From Pseudomonas asuensis (GTDB lineage Bacteria; Pseudomonadota; Gammaproteobacteria; Pseudomonadales; Pseudomonadaceae): a DNA stretch of 64,000 nucleotides. The notes beneath the pieces were generated by a model. It worked only from the letters and a program-made list of their open reading frames with translations, was not told the origin of the DNA and searched no databases. The number at the start of each line of letters is the position of its first letter. Positions within the stretch are counted from its first letter, which is position 1. This document shows positions 1 to 8,614 of this stretch, one piece after another. The stretch spans positions 45,105 to 109,104 of the forward strand of contig NZ_BMNW01000012.1 of assembly GCF_014646755.1 (NCBI RefSeq), read 5' to 3'. The translations under genes and the position numbers were made by a program.

Positions 1-345
1 TAAGGCTGCCGCAAAGAGCACCGAAATAATCGCGCCGAGTGAATGACCTAGTAGAGAGAAGCGTTCCCAGCCCAGCTGCTCTGCTGCCATCAGTACATCC
101 TGCACATAATCCTGGAGCAGATAGCCAACACCGGCAGGCCGATGAGCTGATAAGCCGTGCCCTGGCAGATCGATTGCGACAATCCGCAAACCTTCCAGAT
201 GGGGGGCAAGGCGGGAAAACGTCATAGCATTATCAAGCCAACCATGTAAGGCCAATACAGGCTGCCCATCTTCCGGGCCGAATAAGCGAGCGGCCAGTTC
301 AAGGTGAGGTAGGTTAAGGCGCAACTCCTGTACATGGGCAGTCAT
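1..345 (-). CDS. alpha/beta hydrolase, N-terminal 115 residues (runs off the left edge)
   Basis: Probable serine hydrolase or esterase of the alpha/beta-hydrolase fold; the substrate cannot be told. Translating the minus strand from the ATG at 345 gives an open frame to the window edge. It shows the oxyanion-hole motif HGWLDN at residues 34-39, the strand-4 motif DLPGHG at 59-64 and the nucleophile elbow GHSLG at 100-104 with Ser102. The acid and His of the triad lie outside the window. An upstream ATG at 358 is in another frame, so 345 is the likely start, with a weak GAG-type ribosome site. It lies upstream of the thioesterase gene, as hydrolase genes do near PA1618-PA1622 in P. aeruginosa. 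Confidence 0.85.
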   Translation of the reverse strand, partial: MTAHVQELRLNLPHLELAARLFGPEDGQPVLALHGWLDNAMTFSRLAPHLEGLRIVAIDLPGHGLSAHRPAGVGYLLQDYVQDVLMAAEQLGWERFSLLGHSLGAIISVLFAAAL

Positions 346-515
346 GTCTAGCTCTCATGGTTGATTTCCAACTCAGACAATACCGCAAGAGGATAGGCTT
401 CGCAGAAAGAATGGATACAACAAGACTTCCCCGTCGGCCATGAAATACCTATGCATAGAACAGCGGGCGAAGGGCCAGCCATGGTGCGCGTTCAAAAGCT
501 GGCCCAAACGCAAGA

Positions 516-953
516 TCAAGAGGAAATGCGGCTTTCCGGGATAACGGCTACGGTCAAACGAGAAATACAGGTCGCGCGCCCAGCTTCATCAGACAGGCGA
601 ATATCCCATACATGTGTGCTTCGTCCTAAATGTATGGGTCTTGCCACAGCCGTTACGCGCCCACTTCTGACGGCGCGCAAGTGGTTAGCATTGACCTCAA
701 GGCCTACGCAGGAATACTGGCTTCTGTCGATACACAGCAAACTCGCAATAGAACCTACTGTTTCGGCCAAGACAACAGACGCGCCTCCATGGAGCAGCCC
801 AAATGGCTGATGAGTGCGCTCGTCTACCGGCATGCTCGCTGTAAGCGAATCATCATCGTAAGCTTCAAAGCGGATATCCACACGCTCGCATATAGTGTTT
901 CGCAAGCTTTCGTCCAGAGCAGCAAGGTCCGGCTCAGTAAACCAGATACTCAT
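516..953 (-). CDS. PaaI/YdiI-type hotdog-fold acyl-CoA thioesterase
   Basis: A 145-residue single-domain hotdog thioesterase that should hydrolyse an acyl-CoA or aryl-CoA in the cytoplasm. The family signature HQPFGLLHGGASVVLAETVG lies near residues 49-67; Glu64 matches the catalytic Glu of E. coli YdiI, and the HGG stretch binds CoA. A GTG nine bases further upstream is in frame. I chose the ATG at 953 because a GGAG ribosome site stands eight bases before it. Resembles PA1618 of P. aeruginosa (recalled). E. coli YdiI acts on 1,4-dihydroxy-2-naphthoyl-CoA, but Pseudomonas makes no menaquinone, so the physiological substrate is open. Confidence 0.85.
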   Translation of the reverse strand: MSIWFTEPDLAALDESLRNTICERVDIRFEAYDDDSLTASMPVDERTHQPFGLLHGGASVVLAETVGSIASLLCIDRSQYSCVGLEVNANHLRAVRSGRVTAVARPIHLGRSTHVWDIRLSDEAGRATCISRLTVAVIPESRISS

Positions 954-1049
954 TCCGAGCACTCCAAACAGGCGATTGAAGCAACACTTGAGGCAAGAGC
1001 TAACATAGCGACCCTCTTTTTGTTAGAAATTGTGGAATCGTCGAAAGCG

Positions 1050-1505
1050 TTAGGGGTGGAAAAGCTCAATCAATTCCATAGCCCCTGCAATGGGCAGCTC
1101 TCCTTCAAGCACAGCCAACGACCCCGTAGCCATGCTCAGCGGTTGCTGACGATTTCCGTACACCAAAAAACCCGCCAAATCACTAACGAAGGGATTATGA
1201 GTAGCCAGCAGAATATTTCTGCCAGAAAGACTATCCAAATGATCGATAGCCTTACTGACATCATCATCAGGTGTTATCCAAGGTAAGGTAACAATAGGCT
1301 CCTTATACGCCAGAACTTCCTTTACCAGCTCAGCTGTCTGCTGAGCTCGAACGTATGGACTGGCATAAATCGCATCAATACCCTTCCCTAGCAGTCGTGC
1401 AGCGCTGCGTCTGACCTCATCACGCCCCTTCGCGGTCAACGGCCTGAACTCATCCCCTTCTGCACGAGGCTCAGCCTCGCCGTGCCGCAGCAACCAAAGC
1501 CTCAT
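1050..1505 (-). CDS. sixA: SixA-like phosphohistidine phosphatase
   Basis: A 151-residue histidine phosphatase that dephosphorylates phosphohistidine on proteins; E. coli SixA acts on phosphotransfer domains and on NPr of the nitrogen PTS. The catalytic RHG motif is at residues 7-9 (His8 becomes phosphorylated) and a second catalytic His lies in ATHNP near residue 103. Length matches the short SixA branch rather than phosphoglycerate mutases. Its start overlaps the stop of the DUF4389 gene by four bases, so the two are translationally coupled and follow gpsA in one minus-strand operon. The adjacent hybrid kinase is an obvious but untested candidate partner. Confidence 0.87.
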   Translation of the reverse strand: MRLWLLRHGEAEPRAEGDEFRPLTAKGRDEVRRSAARLLGKGIDAIYASPYVRAQQTAELVKEVLAYKEPIVTLPWITPDDDVSKAIDHLDSLSGRNILLATHNPFVSDLAGFLVYGNRQQPLSMATGSLAVLEGELPIAGAMELIELFHP

Positions 1506-1795
1506 ATCTGCTCCTCTTGTACAGTGGCCGTGCTAGCAGGCCAGTCAGCGATAGGCCATGGTTTTTCTTCCGTAGCAAACGTTCCAAAACGGACAATCTG
1601 TGCCAGATAGCGGGAAAGATTTAAACCAAACTCACTCAATGCGTTACTTGGCCTGCCCTTAACGAGGCGGCAAACAAGCTGAACAACCACCACACCTGCA
1701 AAAATGTATTGAGCTACCAACCATACAAACAGAAAAAGCACCATCCAAATAAGACGCAGTGCCACGCTTTCGCGCTCATGGGTATCAGCTGACAT
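1502..1795 (-). CDS. DUF4389 family small membrane protein
   Basis: A 97-residue inner-membrane protein of unknown function. A hydrophobic stretch at residues 12-42, broken into one long or two short helices, is followed by the family-typical segment with Ser-Arg-Tyr-Leu (residues 64-67) and a soluble tail rich in Trp and Pro. DUF4389 proteins sit next to gpsA and sixA in many pseudomonads (PA1612/PA1613 region, recalled). The gene lies eight bases after gpsA and overlaps sixA by four bases, so the three genes probably form one transcript. I cannot assign a biochemical role. Confidence 0.8.
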   Translation of the reverse strand: MSADTHERESVALRLIWMVLFLFVWLVAQYIFAGVVVVQLVCRLVKGRPSNALSEFGLNLSRYLAQIVRFGTFATEEKPWPIADWPASTATVQEEQI

Positions 1796-1803
1796 ATCTT
1801 CTC

Positions 1804-2829
1804 CTAGGCTTCAGGGCCCATCGGCAAATAAAAATCGACATCGGTTTTAGGTTCTCCACGCATTAGCGCAGCAATGACCTGATCCAGAGTGCGAGACTCA
1901 AATAGAACCGCATACAGGCCTTGCACCAGCGGCATATACACGCCTAGCTCATCAGCCTTTTCCTTCAAGACACGCAAGGTATTGACCCCCTCTGCAGTTT
2001 CACCCATTCGGGCAATAGCTGCCTCAAGCGTAAGGCCCTCGCCAAGCGCATGTCCTACCTGATAGTTGCGGCTTTTAGAAGACGAACAGGTGACGATAAG
2101 ATCACCTACTCCGGCCAACCCCATGAAAGTGGTGGGACTGGCGCCCTGCTGTACGGCGAATCGCGTCATTTCAGCCAGGGCGCGAGTGATCAGCATGCTG
2201 CGTGTGTTTTCACCCATATTCAGTGCCGCGGCCAGCCCTGCCATGATGGCATACACATTTTTCAATGCCCCGGCCAACTCAACGCCTAGCCGATCACGAC
2301 TGGCATAGACTCTGAAAGTGCGACCATGCAAAATAGATTGCACCTGCTGACAGAGCGCTTCATCTTCACTGGCAATGACAGTAGCCGTCAGCGCATGCTC
2401 TGCAATCTCTCGCGCCAGGTTTGGTCCTGAAATGACACCAATCCGTGCTTTTGGCGCAACTTCTTCAAGGATCTGACTCATCAACTTGAAGCTATGGGCT
2501 TCAATCCCCTTGGTTAGACTCACCAACGCCTTACCCGTCAGGCGGTCGGCTACCGGCGCAAGAACATGCCGTAAGGCGCTTGAGGGCAAAGCAACAAACA
2601 CCATGTCGCATTCCAGGGCAAGATCAAGATCACATCCTGGCTCAACTAACTGATGCACCTTGATGCCTCTCAAGTAACGCGGATTCTCGCGAACTTGACG
2701 AATGGCTTCAGCCTGCTCAGGATCACGCATCCAGAGTCTTACAGGATGACCATTTTCCGCCAGCAGATTGGCCAGGGCCGTTCCAAAACTGCCACCACCC
2801 AACACGGCTATAGGTTGCTTTACACTCAT
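1804..2829 (-). CDS. gpsA: NAD(P)-dependent glycerol-3-phosphate dehydrogenase
   Basis: Reduces dihydroxyacetone phosphate to sn-glycerol-3-phosphate, the backbone for phospholipid synthesis; cytosolic, 341 residues. The Rossmann motif [12 protein letters not shown] lies at residues 9-20, ISGPNLA and the catalytic Lys in GALKNVYA are present, and the C-terminal substrate domain is complete. An in-frame ATG twelve bases upstream (2841) lacks a ribosome site. The ATG at 2829 has GGA seven bases before it and agrees with the N-terminus of other Pseudomonas GpsA proteins. First gene of a minus-strand operon with the DUF4389 gene and sixA, divergent from the hybrid kinase. Confidence 0.96.
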   Translation of the reverse strand: MSVKQPIAVLGGGSFGTALANLLAENGHPVRLWMRDPEQAEAIRQVRENPRYLRGIKVHQLVEPGCDLDLALECDMVFVALPSSALRHVLAPVADRLTGKALVSLTKGIEAHSFKLMSQILEEVAPKARIGVISGPNLAREIAEHALTATVIASEDEALCQQVQSILHGRTFRVYASRDRLGVELAGALKNVYAIMAGLAAALNMGENTRSMLITRALAEMTRFAVQQGASPTTFMGLAGVGDLIVTCSSSKSRNYQVGHALGEGLTLEAAIARMGETAEGVNTLRVLKEKADELGVYMPLVQGLYAVLFESRTLDQVIAALMRGEPKTDVDFYLPMGPEA

Positions 2830-3025
2830 CGGGTTATCCATTTATATCGCAATGTGCGACGGTATCTACATTATACGAAGCCCCTATTTAACATTCCGCC
2901 CTCTTTTATTGAACCATGTGTAATTCCGTATCCTTCTGCTATGAAGATGGACGTTAACCCCACAACGGCCAGAATGGCCTATTGTAGTAAGAGCATCGAG
3001 CTCAAGGCTCACGGAGAACGCTCTA

Positions 3026-4912
3026 TTGGATAAGCGACGCGGCTGGGGCATACGTACCCGCACTTTAGCCATCAGCCTGGGACCTGCCCTGATTATTACA
3101 CTGGTACTGACGGGCTACTTCACATATGCGCGCCTTCAGGATTTGCATCACGAGCTCAGTCATACGGGCCAGCTGATTGCAATTCAATTGGCATCTGCGA
3201 GTGAGTATGGGGTTTCAACCGACAACCTTCCAATGCTGCGTAACCTTTTGGAAGCTACACTGGCGACCCGTTATGTTCGATTCATCGAAATCCGCGACCG
3301 CCAAGAACGCATCATTATGTATGCGCATAATCCGCCCCCTAATGCACAATCGGCCTCGCAGGTAGAGATATTTCACGCCAGCATCAGCCGCTCTGGCACT
3401 CCGAATTCGAATGGATCCCTTGGCCGTGTTGCGGTAGGTGTGACCAACGAAGCCTTTCATGAGCGTCAACAAGCCATTTTGACGAAGGCCGGCGCATTGG
3501 CTCTATTAGCCCTAGGGCTTACGTTTCTATTGGCCTGGCGCCTGGCTAAACGCCTTTCAGCGCCGCTGAGCGACATGGGACGCACTGTCAATGCCATTCG
3601 TGCGGGTGACTATCACAGCCGCCTGCCGGTATCGGACAACTCCGAAATGGGCGTTCTGGCACATCTGATCAACGACCTTGCACAGGCCTTGCAACGGGCC
3701 AGCGAAGAGCAGCAACGCAGCATCGATCAACTGGTTGCAGCACGCGAAGAAGCCGAGCAAGCGAACCGGGCCAAATCAGACTTTTTAGCCATGATGAGCC
3801 ATGAGCTTCGTACGCCACTCAACGGCGTCCTGGGCATGCTGCAGCTTCTCGAGACAACAGAGCAGTCTAGCGAGCAAAGCGAATACACAAGCCTTGCTAC
3901 TGAATCTACAGAGCATCTATTGAAAGTGATCAATGATGTCTTGGATTTTTCACGCATCGAGCGTGGCGCCCTGGAATTAGAAAGCATACCGTTCAATCTG
4001 GCTGACCTGATTACAGGATCAGTACAAGTCTTTCAGCACAGCGCAACACAGCGTGGGCTGCATCTGACACTCGAAGGCGCTGAAAATATGGAACGCCTTG
4101 AGGTTACTGGAGATCCAACGCGGCTAAGGCAGATCCTCGTCAATCTGGTTGGAAATGCACTTAAATTTACAGAAAGCGGCTCCATTGGGGTGAAATGCCA
4201 TTGCCAGCCGCTGGATGAACGCCTGCTTTGGCTCACCTGCTCCGTACATGATAGTGGCATAGGTATTTCAGCTGAACAGCTAGAGCGTATGTTTGATGCG
4301 TTTCAACAGGCTGATCCAACTATTAGCCGACGCTACGGTGGCACAGGCCTGGGGCTTTCGATCGCCCGCACACTTGCGGAGCGAATGGGGGGCTCACTGC
4401 ATGCCATGAGTCAGGAAAGCCAAGGATCGACCTTTACGCTTGAACTGCCCCTTCCATTCCGGCATGTCAAGCAGACAGAGCGTAACCAATCACCCATTCA
4501 GGAGGTTCAGGTTAACGGCTTGAACGTCCTGCTGGTCGAAGATAACCCCGTCAATCAGACAGTTATCGAAGCCATGTTACGCAGCCTAGGGTATCATATC
4601 ACCATCGCGGGGGATGGTGCCCAGGCGGTAAGTCTGGCCGAGCAGCAGTCTTTTAGTGCAATTCTCATGGATTGTCGGCTGCCGGTACTGGATGGTTACC
4701 AAGCTACTCGCTTGATCCGCCAACAGTCAGCTGGGCCTGCTGTTCCTATTATCGCGCTAACGGCCAATGCGCTGCAGGGAGATCGGGAAAATTGCCTGGC
4801 CGCAGGAATGAATGACTACCTGGCAAAACCCTTCAAGCGCGCTGACCTTCAGCAGATGCTGCAGCGCTGGATTAGCCAGCCCGATCGATCCCAAGGAGCA
4901 GCGTCCTTGTAA
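3026..4912 (+). CDS. hybrid sensor histidine kinase, PA1611-like
   Basis: A 628-residue inner-membrane hybrid kinase. In order: TM1 (about 13-33), a periplasmic sensor region (34-150), TM2 (152-171), HAMP (173-225), a coiled coil, HisKA with SHELRTP and phospho-acceptor His259, HATPase_c with N-box Asn377, DSGIG at 409-413 and GGTGLGL, then a receiver domain with DNPVN (506-510), phospho-acceptor Asp549 and Lys601. No HPt domain is present, so it must pass phosphate to another protein. P. aeruginosa PA1611, in the same place beside fabA, binds RetS and feeds the GacS/Rsm switch; a similar role is inferred. Start is TTG at 3026 with GGAG nine bases upstream. Confidence 0.92.
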   Translation: MDKRRGWGIRTRTLAISLGPALIITLVLTGYFTYARLQDLHHELSHTGQLIAIQLASASEYGVSTDNLPMLRNLLEATLATRYVRFIEIRDRQERIIMYAHNPPPNAQSASQVEIFHASISRSGTPNSNGSLGRVAVGVTNEAFHERQQAILTKAGALALLALGLTFLLAWRLAKRLSAPLSDMGRTVNAIRAGDYHSRLPVSDNSEMGVLAHLINDLAQALQRASEEQQRSIDQLVAAREEAEQANRAKSDFLAMMSHELRTPLNGVLGMLQLLETTEQSSEQSEYTSLATESTEHLLKVINDVLDFSRIERGALELESIPFNLADLITGSVQVFQHSATQRGLHLTLEGAENMERLEVTGDPTRLRQILVNLVGNALKFTESGSIGVKCHCQPLDERLLWLTCSVHDSGIGISAEQLERMFDAFQQADPTISRRYGGTGLGLSIARTLAERMGGSLHAMSQESQGSTFTLELPLPFRHVKQTERNQSPIQEVQVNGLNVLLVEDNPVNQTVIEAMLRSLGYHITIAGDGAQAVSLAEQQSFSAILMDCRLPVLDGYQATRLIRQQSAGPAVPIIALTANALQGDRENCLAAGMNDYLAKPFKRADLQQMLQRWISQPDRSQGAASL

Positions 4913-5048
4913 TCGAAGATGCATCACTATTGGAGTATTTGATCTCCAACGTGCACAATTCGTCTTTCGCGAGGTTTTACCGCCTCGCTGTGACTTTCAA
5001 AATGGCTTGGCTGTCTATGTGGTGGCTGTCTAATAGCGAGAGCGACAT

Positions 5049-5054
5049 TATAAT
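5049..5054 (+). promoter_or_regulatory. candidate -10 box of the fabAB promoter
   Basis: A perfect TATAAT 39 bases before the fabA start. The region 17 bases upstream carries only a poor -35 (around CTGTCT), so an activator or an extended contact would be needed. A 6-bp hairpin (GCGAGG/CCTCGC, 4969-4988) lies upstream without a T-run. I saw no convincing DesT or FabR palindrome. Confidence 0.4.
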
Positions 5055-5092
5055 CGCCGACATTGATCACCAGGCCAGCTACAGGAGCTTGC

Positions 5093-5608
5093 ATGACCAA
5101 ACAACACGCCTTCACCCACGAAGACTTGCTGCGCTGCAGCCGTGGCGAGCTATTCGGTCCGGGTAATGCGCAACTGCCCGCCCCAAACATGCTGATGATT
5201 GACCGTATTACTCATATCAGCGATGTAGGCGGCAAGTACGGTAAGGGTGAACTGGTCGCCGAGCTGGATATCAATCCAGACCTCTGGTTCTTTAAATGCC
5301 ATTTCGAAGGTGACCCGGTAATGCCGGGCTGCCTGGGTTTGGATGCCATGTGGCAACTGGTAGGCTTCTACCTTGGCTGGCAGGGTAACCCCGGCCGCGG
5401 CCGAGCGCTGGGCTCGGGAGAAGTCAAGTTTTTTGGCCAAGTCCTGCCCACAGCCAAGAAAGTGACCTACAACATACATATCAAGCGTACCATCACACGT
5501 TCGCTGATCCTTGCCATCGCAGATGGTACGGTCAGCGTTGATGGTCGCGAAATTTACTCGGCCGAAGGTCTTCGTGTCGGCCTATTCACTTCAACAGAAA
5601 GTTTCTAA
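5093..5608 (+). CDS. fabA: 3-hydroxydecanoyl-ACP dehydratase/isomerase
   Basis: Dehydrates 3-hydroxyacyl-ACP and isomerises trans-2- to cis-3-decenoyl-ACP, the branch point of anaerobic unsaturated fatty acid synthesis. 171 residues, exactly the usual length, with catalytic His70 and Asp84 in [18 protein letters not shown]. The isomerase-type FabA motif separates it from FabZ. The ATG at 5093 follows an AGGAG ribosome site; the longer in-frame extension has none. It is 12 bases from fabB, and the pair forms one operon. Confidence 0.98.
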   Translation: MTKQHAFTHEDLLRCSRGELFGPGNAQLPAPNMLMIDRITHISDVGGKYGKGELVAELDINPDLWFFKCHFEGDPVMPGCLGLDAMWQLVGFYLGWQGNPGRGRALGSGEVKFFGQVLPTAKKVTYNIHIKRTITRSLILAIADGTVSVDGREIYSAEGLRVGLFTSTESF

Positions 5609-5620
5609 GGGTCTTTCCGC

Positions 5621-6838
5621 ATGCGTCGCGTCGTGATCACCGGCTTGGGCATCGTTTCCTGCCTCGGCAATGACAAAGACACCGTTTCCGCCAACCTGCG
5701 CGCAGGTCGTCCCGGCATTCGTTTCAATCCGGAATATGCCGAAATGGGGCTTCGCAGCCAAGTGTCCGGGTCCGTCGACCTGAACCTAGAAGAGCTGATC
5801 GACCGCAAGGTCAAGCGCTTCGTAGGTGATGCAGCTGCCTATGCCTATTTGGCTATGGAACAGGCTGTTAAAGACTCAGGCTTGACCGAAGAGCAGGTTT
5901 CAAATCCACGCACCGGCCTAATTGCCGGCTCTGGGGGCGCTTCCACGTTCAACCAGATGGAAGCGTTGGATATCCTGCGTGAAAAAGGTGTAAAGCGCGT
6001 TGGCCCTTATCGGGTAACCCGCACCATGAGCAGTACGGTTTCCGCCTGTCTTGCAACTCCATTCAAGATCAAGGGCCTGAACTACTCCGTAGCGTCTGCC
6101 TGCGCCACCAGTGCTCACTGTATTGGCCTGGCCATGGAGCAGATTCAGCTTGGCAAACAGGACGTCGTATTTGCTGGCGGCGGTGAAGAGGAACACTGGT
6201 CTCAGTCCTTCCTGTTTGATGCCATGGGCGCCCTTTCCAGCCAGTACAACGAAACGCCTGAAAAGGCTTCTCGTGCGTACGACGCCAACCGTGACGGCTT
6301 CGTCATCGCGGGCGGTGGCGGCATGGTTGTGGTTGAAGAGCTGGAGCACGCCCTTGCACGCGGCGCCAAAATCTATGCAGAAATCGTAGGATACGGTGCA
6401 ACATCTGACGGTTATGACATGGTCGCCCCAAGTGGCGAAGGCGCTGCACGCTGCATGCGCCAGGCGATGTCTACAGTAGATGCACCGATCGACTACCTGA
6501 ATACTCATGGCACCTCTACTCCAGTGGGCGACGTTGCCGAGATCAAAGCGGTACGTGAAGTCTTTGGCGACAAGGCTCCTGCTATTAGTTCTACCAAAAG
6601 CCTTTCGGGTCACTCACTGGGTGCTGCCGGTGTCCATGAAGCTATCTACTGCATGTTGATGATGGAAGGTAACTTCATTGCTGGCTCCGCCAACATTGAT
6701 GAGCTCGACCCTCAAGTAGCAGATCTGCCAGTTCTTCGCGAAACTCGCGAGAATGCCAAGCTGGACGTCGTCATGAGTAACAGCTTTGGTTTTGGCGGCA
6801 CCAACGCTACGCTGATCCTCAAGCGTTGGAACAGTTGA
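5621..6838 (+). CDS. fabB: beta-ketoacyl-ACP synthase I
   Basis: Condenses cis-3-decenoyl-ACP with malonyl-ACP and so commits carbon to unsaturated fatty acids; partner of FabA. 405 residues with the complete Cys-His-His site of the KAS I/II family: Cys161 in [10 protein letters not shown], His296 in NTHGTSTP and His331 in SGHSLGAAG, plus the GFGGTNA loop near the C-terminus. Follows fabA by 12 bases and is closed by a strong terminator at 6861. Matches PA1609 in position. Confidence 0.98.
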   Translation: MRRVVITGLGIVSCLGNDKDTVSANLRAGRPGIRFNPEYAEMGLRSQVSGSVDLNLEELIDRKVKRFVGDAAAYAYLAMEQAVKDSGLTEEQVSNPRTGLIAGSGGASTFNQMEALDILREKGVKRVGPYRVTRTMSSTVSACLATPFKIKGLNYSVASACATSAHCIGLAMEQIQLGKQDVVFAGGGEEEHWSQSFLFDAMGALSSQYNETPEKASRAYDANRDGFVIAGGGGMVVVEELEHALARGAKIYAEIVGYGATSDGYDMVAPSGEGAARCMRQAMSTVDAPIDYLNTHGTSTPVGDVAEIKAVREVFGDKAPAISSTKSLSGHSLGAAGVHEAIYCMLMMEGNFIAGSANIDELDPQVADLPVLRETRENAKLDVVMSNSFGFGGTNATLILKRWNS

Positions 6839-6860
6839 TTAGGCAAGTGCTATAGCGTCT

Positions 6861-6891
6861 AAAAAAGCCCGCACAATGTGCGGGCTTTTTT
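6861..6891 (+). terminator. rho-independent terminator of fabAB
   Basis: Perfect 8-bp stem GCCCGCAC/GTGCGGGC (6867-6874 and 6878-6885) with an AAT loop, followed by six T and preceded by six A. Twenty-two bases after the fabB stop. Confidence 0.93.
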
Positions 6892-6981
6892 ACAGCTAAA
6901 ACATGACCTTAGACGAATTTTTTAAAAATTTAGCCTATGGCTGAATCGATTTCTGCGCGTTTCATAATTATTATTTCGCGC

Positions 6982-7011
6982 TGATTGAACCGAAACGGCT
7001 TGGATCAATCA
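6982..7011 (+). promoter_or_regulatory. candidate operator upstream of the sugar transporter
   Basis: An inverted repeat TGATTGA (6982-6988) and TCAATCA (7005-7011) encloses a second small palindrome CCGAAACGG (6990-6998). It lies 55 bases before the transporter start. Catabolic MFS genes are often controlled by LacI- or GntR-type repressors binding such repeats. The two palindromes are not concentric and no regulator gene is adjacent, so this is only a candidate. Confidence 0.35.
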
Positions 7012-7065
7012 TATGCGAGCTTTAAACGGGCGTTTATTTGAGTCGCCTACCCTTTTGGAGAGAAG

Positions 7066-8298
7066 ATGAATAATTCCAACGAAGTTCCAAATTATAGAGG
7101 CCCTCTGTCGGTACTTACCGTACTGTTCTTCATGTGGGGATTGATTACCTCACTGAACGATATTCTGGTTCCTCACCTCAAGGCTGTATTCACGCTGAGC
7201 TATGTTCAAGCCTCGATGATTCAGTTCTGTTTCTTTACCGCATACTTCATCGTCTCGTTTCCAGCGGGTCGCCTGGTTGAGGGGCTTGGCTACAAGAAGG
7301 GAATTATTTTTGGCTTGTGCGCAGCCGCTGTCGGCTGCTTGCTCTTTTATCCAGCAGCCGGCGCACACTCTTACGCCTTCTTCCTGCTAGCCCTGTTTGT
7401 GCTGGCTGGCGGCATTACCATATTGCAGGTAGCCGCTAACCCCTACGTTACCGTGCTAGGCAAGCCTGAAACCGCCGCAAGCCGTTTGACGCTTACTCAA
7501 GCTTTCAACTCCCTGGGCACTACAGTAGGCCCGCTGATTGGCGCCGTGACCATTCTGGCGCTGGTTGAGCACAGTACGGATGCGTCCTCGGTACAGATGC
7601 CTTATGTCATCCTGGCCGGTATGCTTCTAGCAATTGCCGTGATCATCAGCTTCATCAAGCTACCCCAGATCAAGGGCGGCAACGATGAAGTTCAACCTCA
7701 GAACACCACTCCGAAGCAAGAAGCCAAAAGCGTCTGGCAATATAAGCATCTTCTTCTAGGGGTTGTTGGTATCTTCATGTATGTAGGCTCCGAAGTATCC
7801 ATCGGCACCTACCTCATCAGCCTAATGGAGAGCCCTGACGTTGCAGGCCTGTCAAGCGATGTTGCTGGTCGTTACTTGGCGCTGTACTGGGGTGGCGCAA
7901 TGGTTGGCCGCTTTATTGGTGGCGTGGTCATGGCCCGTGTGAGACCCAACTACGTACTCGCCTTCAATAGCATTGCAAACGTTGTGTTGCTGGCAATTGC
8001 CATGGCAGTAAGCGGCAAGGTGGCAATGTGGGCCTTGCTATGCATGGGCCTGTTTAACTCCATCATGTTCCCGACTATTTTCTCCCTGGCTCTGGATGGC
8101 CTAGGCAAGTTCACCGGCAAAGGCTCTGGCCTCCTGTGCATGGGCATTGTTGGCGGTGCACTGATTCCGTTTATTCAGGCTATGTTTGCTGACTCTCTCG
8201 GTCTTCTGATGTCGTTCTTCGTCCCGATGGTAGGCTACGTCTATATTCTGTTCTACGGCTTGAAAGGCTATCGCACCAAGCCTGTAACCGCTCACTAA
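7066..8298 (+). CDS. FucP/GluP-type sugar:proton symporter (MFS, FHS family)
   Basis: A 410-residue, 12-helix inner-membrane transporter of the fucose:proton symporter family, which includes E. coli FucP and Brucella GluP (glucose/galactose). Supporting motifs: FMWGLITSLNDILVPHLK in the first helix, AANPYVT and LTLTQAFNSLGTTVGP in the fourth and fifth, and a central soluble loop around residues 205-225. Start ATG with a strong GGAG site. It stands alone between two terminators, with no sugar-catabolic genes beside it, so the substrate (glucose, galactose or fucose) is undetermined. It may be an acquired single-gene insertion, because P. aeruginosa has nothing comparable beside fabB as far as I recall. 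Confidence 0.87.
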   Translation: MNNSNEVPNYRGPLSVLTVLFFMWGLITSLNDILVPHLKAVFTLSYVQASMIQFCFFTAYFIVSFPAGRLVEGLGYKKGIIFGLCAAAVGCLLFYPAAGAHSYAFFLLALFVLAGGITILQVAANPYVTVLGKPETAASRLTLTQAFNSLGTTVGPLIGAVTILALVEHSTDASSVQMPYVILAGMLLAIAVIISFIKLPQIKGGNDEVQPQNTTPKQEAKSVWQYKHLLLGVVGIFMYVGSEVSIGTYLISLMESPDVAGLSSDVAGRYLALYWGGAMVGRFIGGVVMARVRPNYVLAFNSIANVVLLAIAMAVSGKVAMWALLCMGLFNSIMFPTIFSLALDGLGKFTGKGSGLLCMGIVGGALIPFIQAMFADSLGLLMSFFVPMVGYVYILFYGLKGYRTKPVTAH

Positions 8299-8302
8299 GC
8301 CT

Positions 8303-8335
8303 AAAAAGGCTGGCTCTTTAGCCAGCCTTTTTTTT
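8303..8335 (+). terminator. terminator of the sugar transporter gene
   Basis: AAGGCTGGC/GCCAGCCTT stem (8306-8314 and 8321-8329) with a six-base loop and eight T; five bases after the stop codon. Confidence 0.92.
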
Positions 8336-8350
8336 GCCTTAAAAAAGAGC

Positions 8351-8374
8351 AAAAAAAAGGCGACCGAAGTCGCC
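8351..8374 (-). terminator. terminator of the ccoM-like gene (minus strand)
   Basis: On the minus strand GGCGAC-TTCG-GTCGCC, a stable UUCG-type tetraloop hairpin, followed by eight T. It lies 32 bases after the ccoM-like stop and faces the transporter terminator, as expected between convergent genes. Its strength on the minus strand was the clue that a small minus-strand gene lies at 8406-8513. Confidence 0.9.
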
Positions 8375-8405
8375 CAAGTGCCTTGCGTGCCCTTTATCTG
8401 GAAGG

Positions 8406-8513
8406 TCAGGGCTTATGCATATCCTTCCAAACGATAAAACCTACAACTGCAACAAACAATAATACTGAGATCAAAGCGCCAACACCTGTTGTGACAACAT
8501 CATCAATAAACAT
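8406..8513 (-). CDS. ccoM: CcoM-like small subunit of cbb3-type cytochrome c oxidase
   Basis: A 35-residue protein too short for usual gene finders. It begins MFIDDVVTTG, has one hydrophobic helix (about residues 11-29) and ends FIVWKDMHKP. Order and end motifs (MF-D-VV then F-W-K-D-HK) match my recollection of CcoM, the single-helix subunit found in the cbb3 oxidase of P. stutzeri, which is encoded away from ccoNOPQ. The reading is supported by context: a perfect Anr/FNR-type palindrome at 8574-8587 upstream and a strong terminator downstream, making a complete monocistronic unit. The ribosome site is weak (AGAG about ten bases upstream). Family assignment is by eye; a homologue search would settle it. 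Confidence 0.78.
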   Translation of the reverse strand: MFIDDVVTTGVGALISVLLFVAVVGFIVWKDMHKP

Positions 8514-8571
8514 GGTGATGATCTCTGCAGCGAAGCAATGGATATACGTTAAACCAGAGCCAGCTTGGGGT

Positions 8572-8589
8572 TATTGACCTCAGTCAATA
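8572..8589 (-). promoter_or_regulatory. Anr/FNR box of the ccoM-like gene
   Basis: Perfect palindrome TATTGAC-CTCA-GTCAATA. The core TTGAC-N4-GTCAA (8574-8587) fits the FNR/Anr half-site TTGAY. Its centre is 67 bases upstream of the ccoM ATG. Exactly 22 bases after the box, on the minus strand, comes TAACGT, usable as a -10, which places the box near -41.5 as in class II FNR-dependent promoters. Low-oxygen induction of the gene is therefore inferred. Confidence 0.75.
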
Positions 8590-8614
8590 GTTGGGCAGGT
8601 AAGTAATTTGACAC

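Noticed and set aside
630..1286. Long plus-strand open frame opposite the thioesterase and sixA genes
   Set aside because: No recognisable domain, no ribosome site, and both minus-strand genes have clear family motifs; an antisense shadow.
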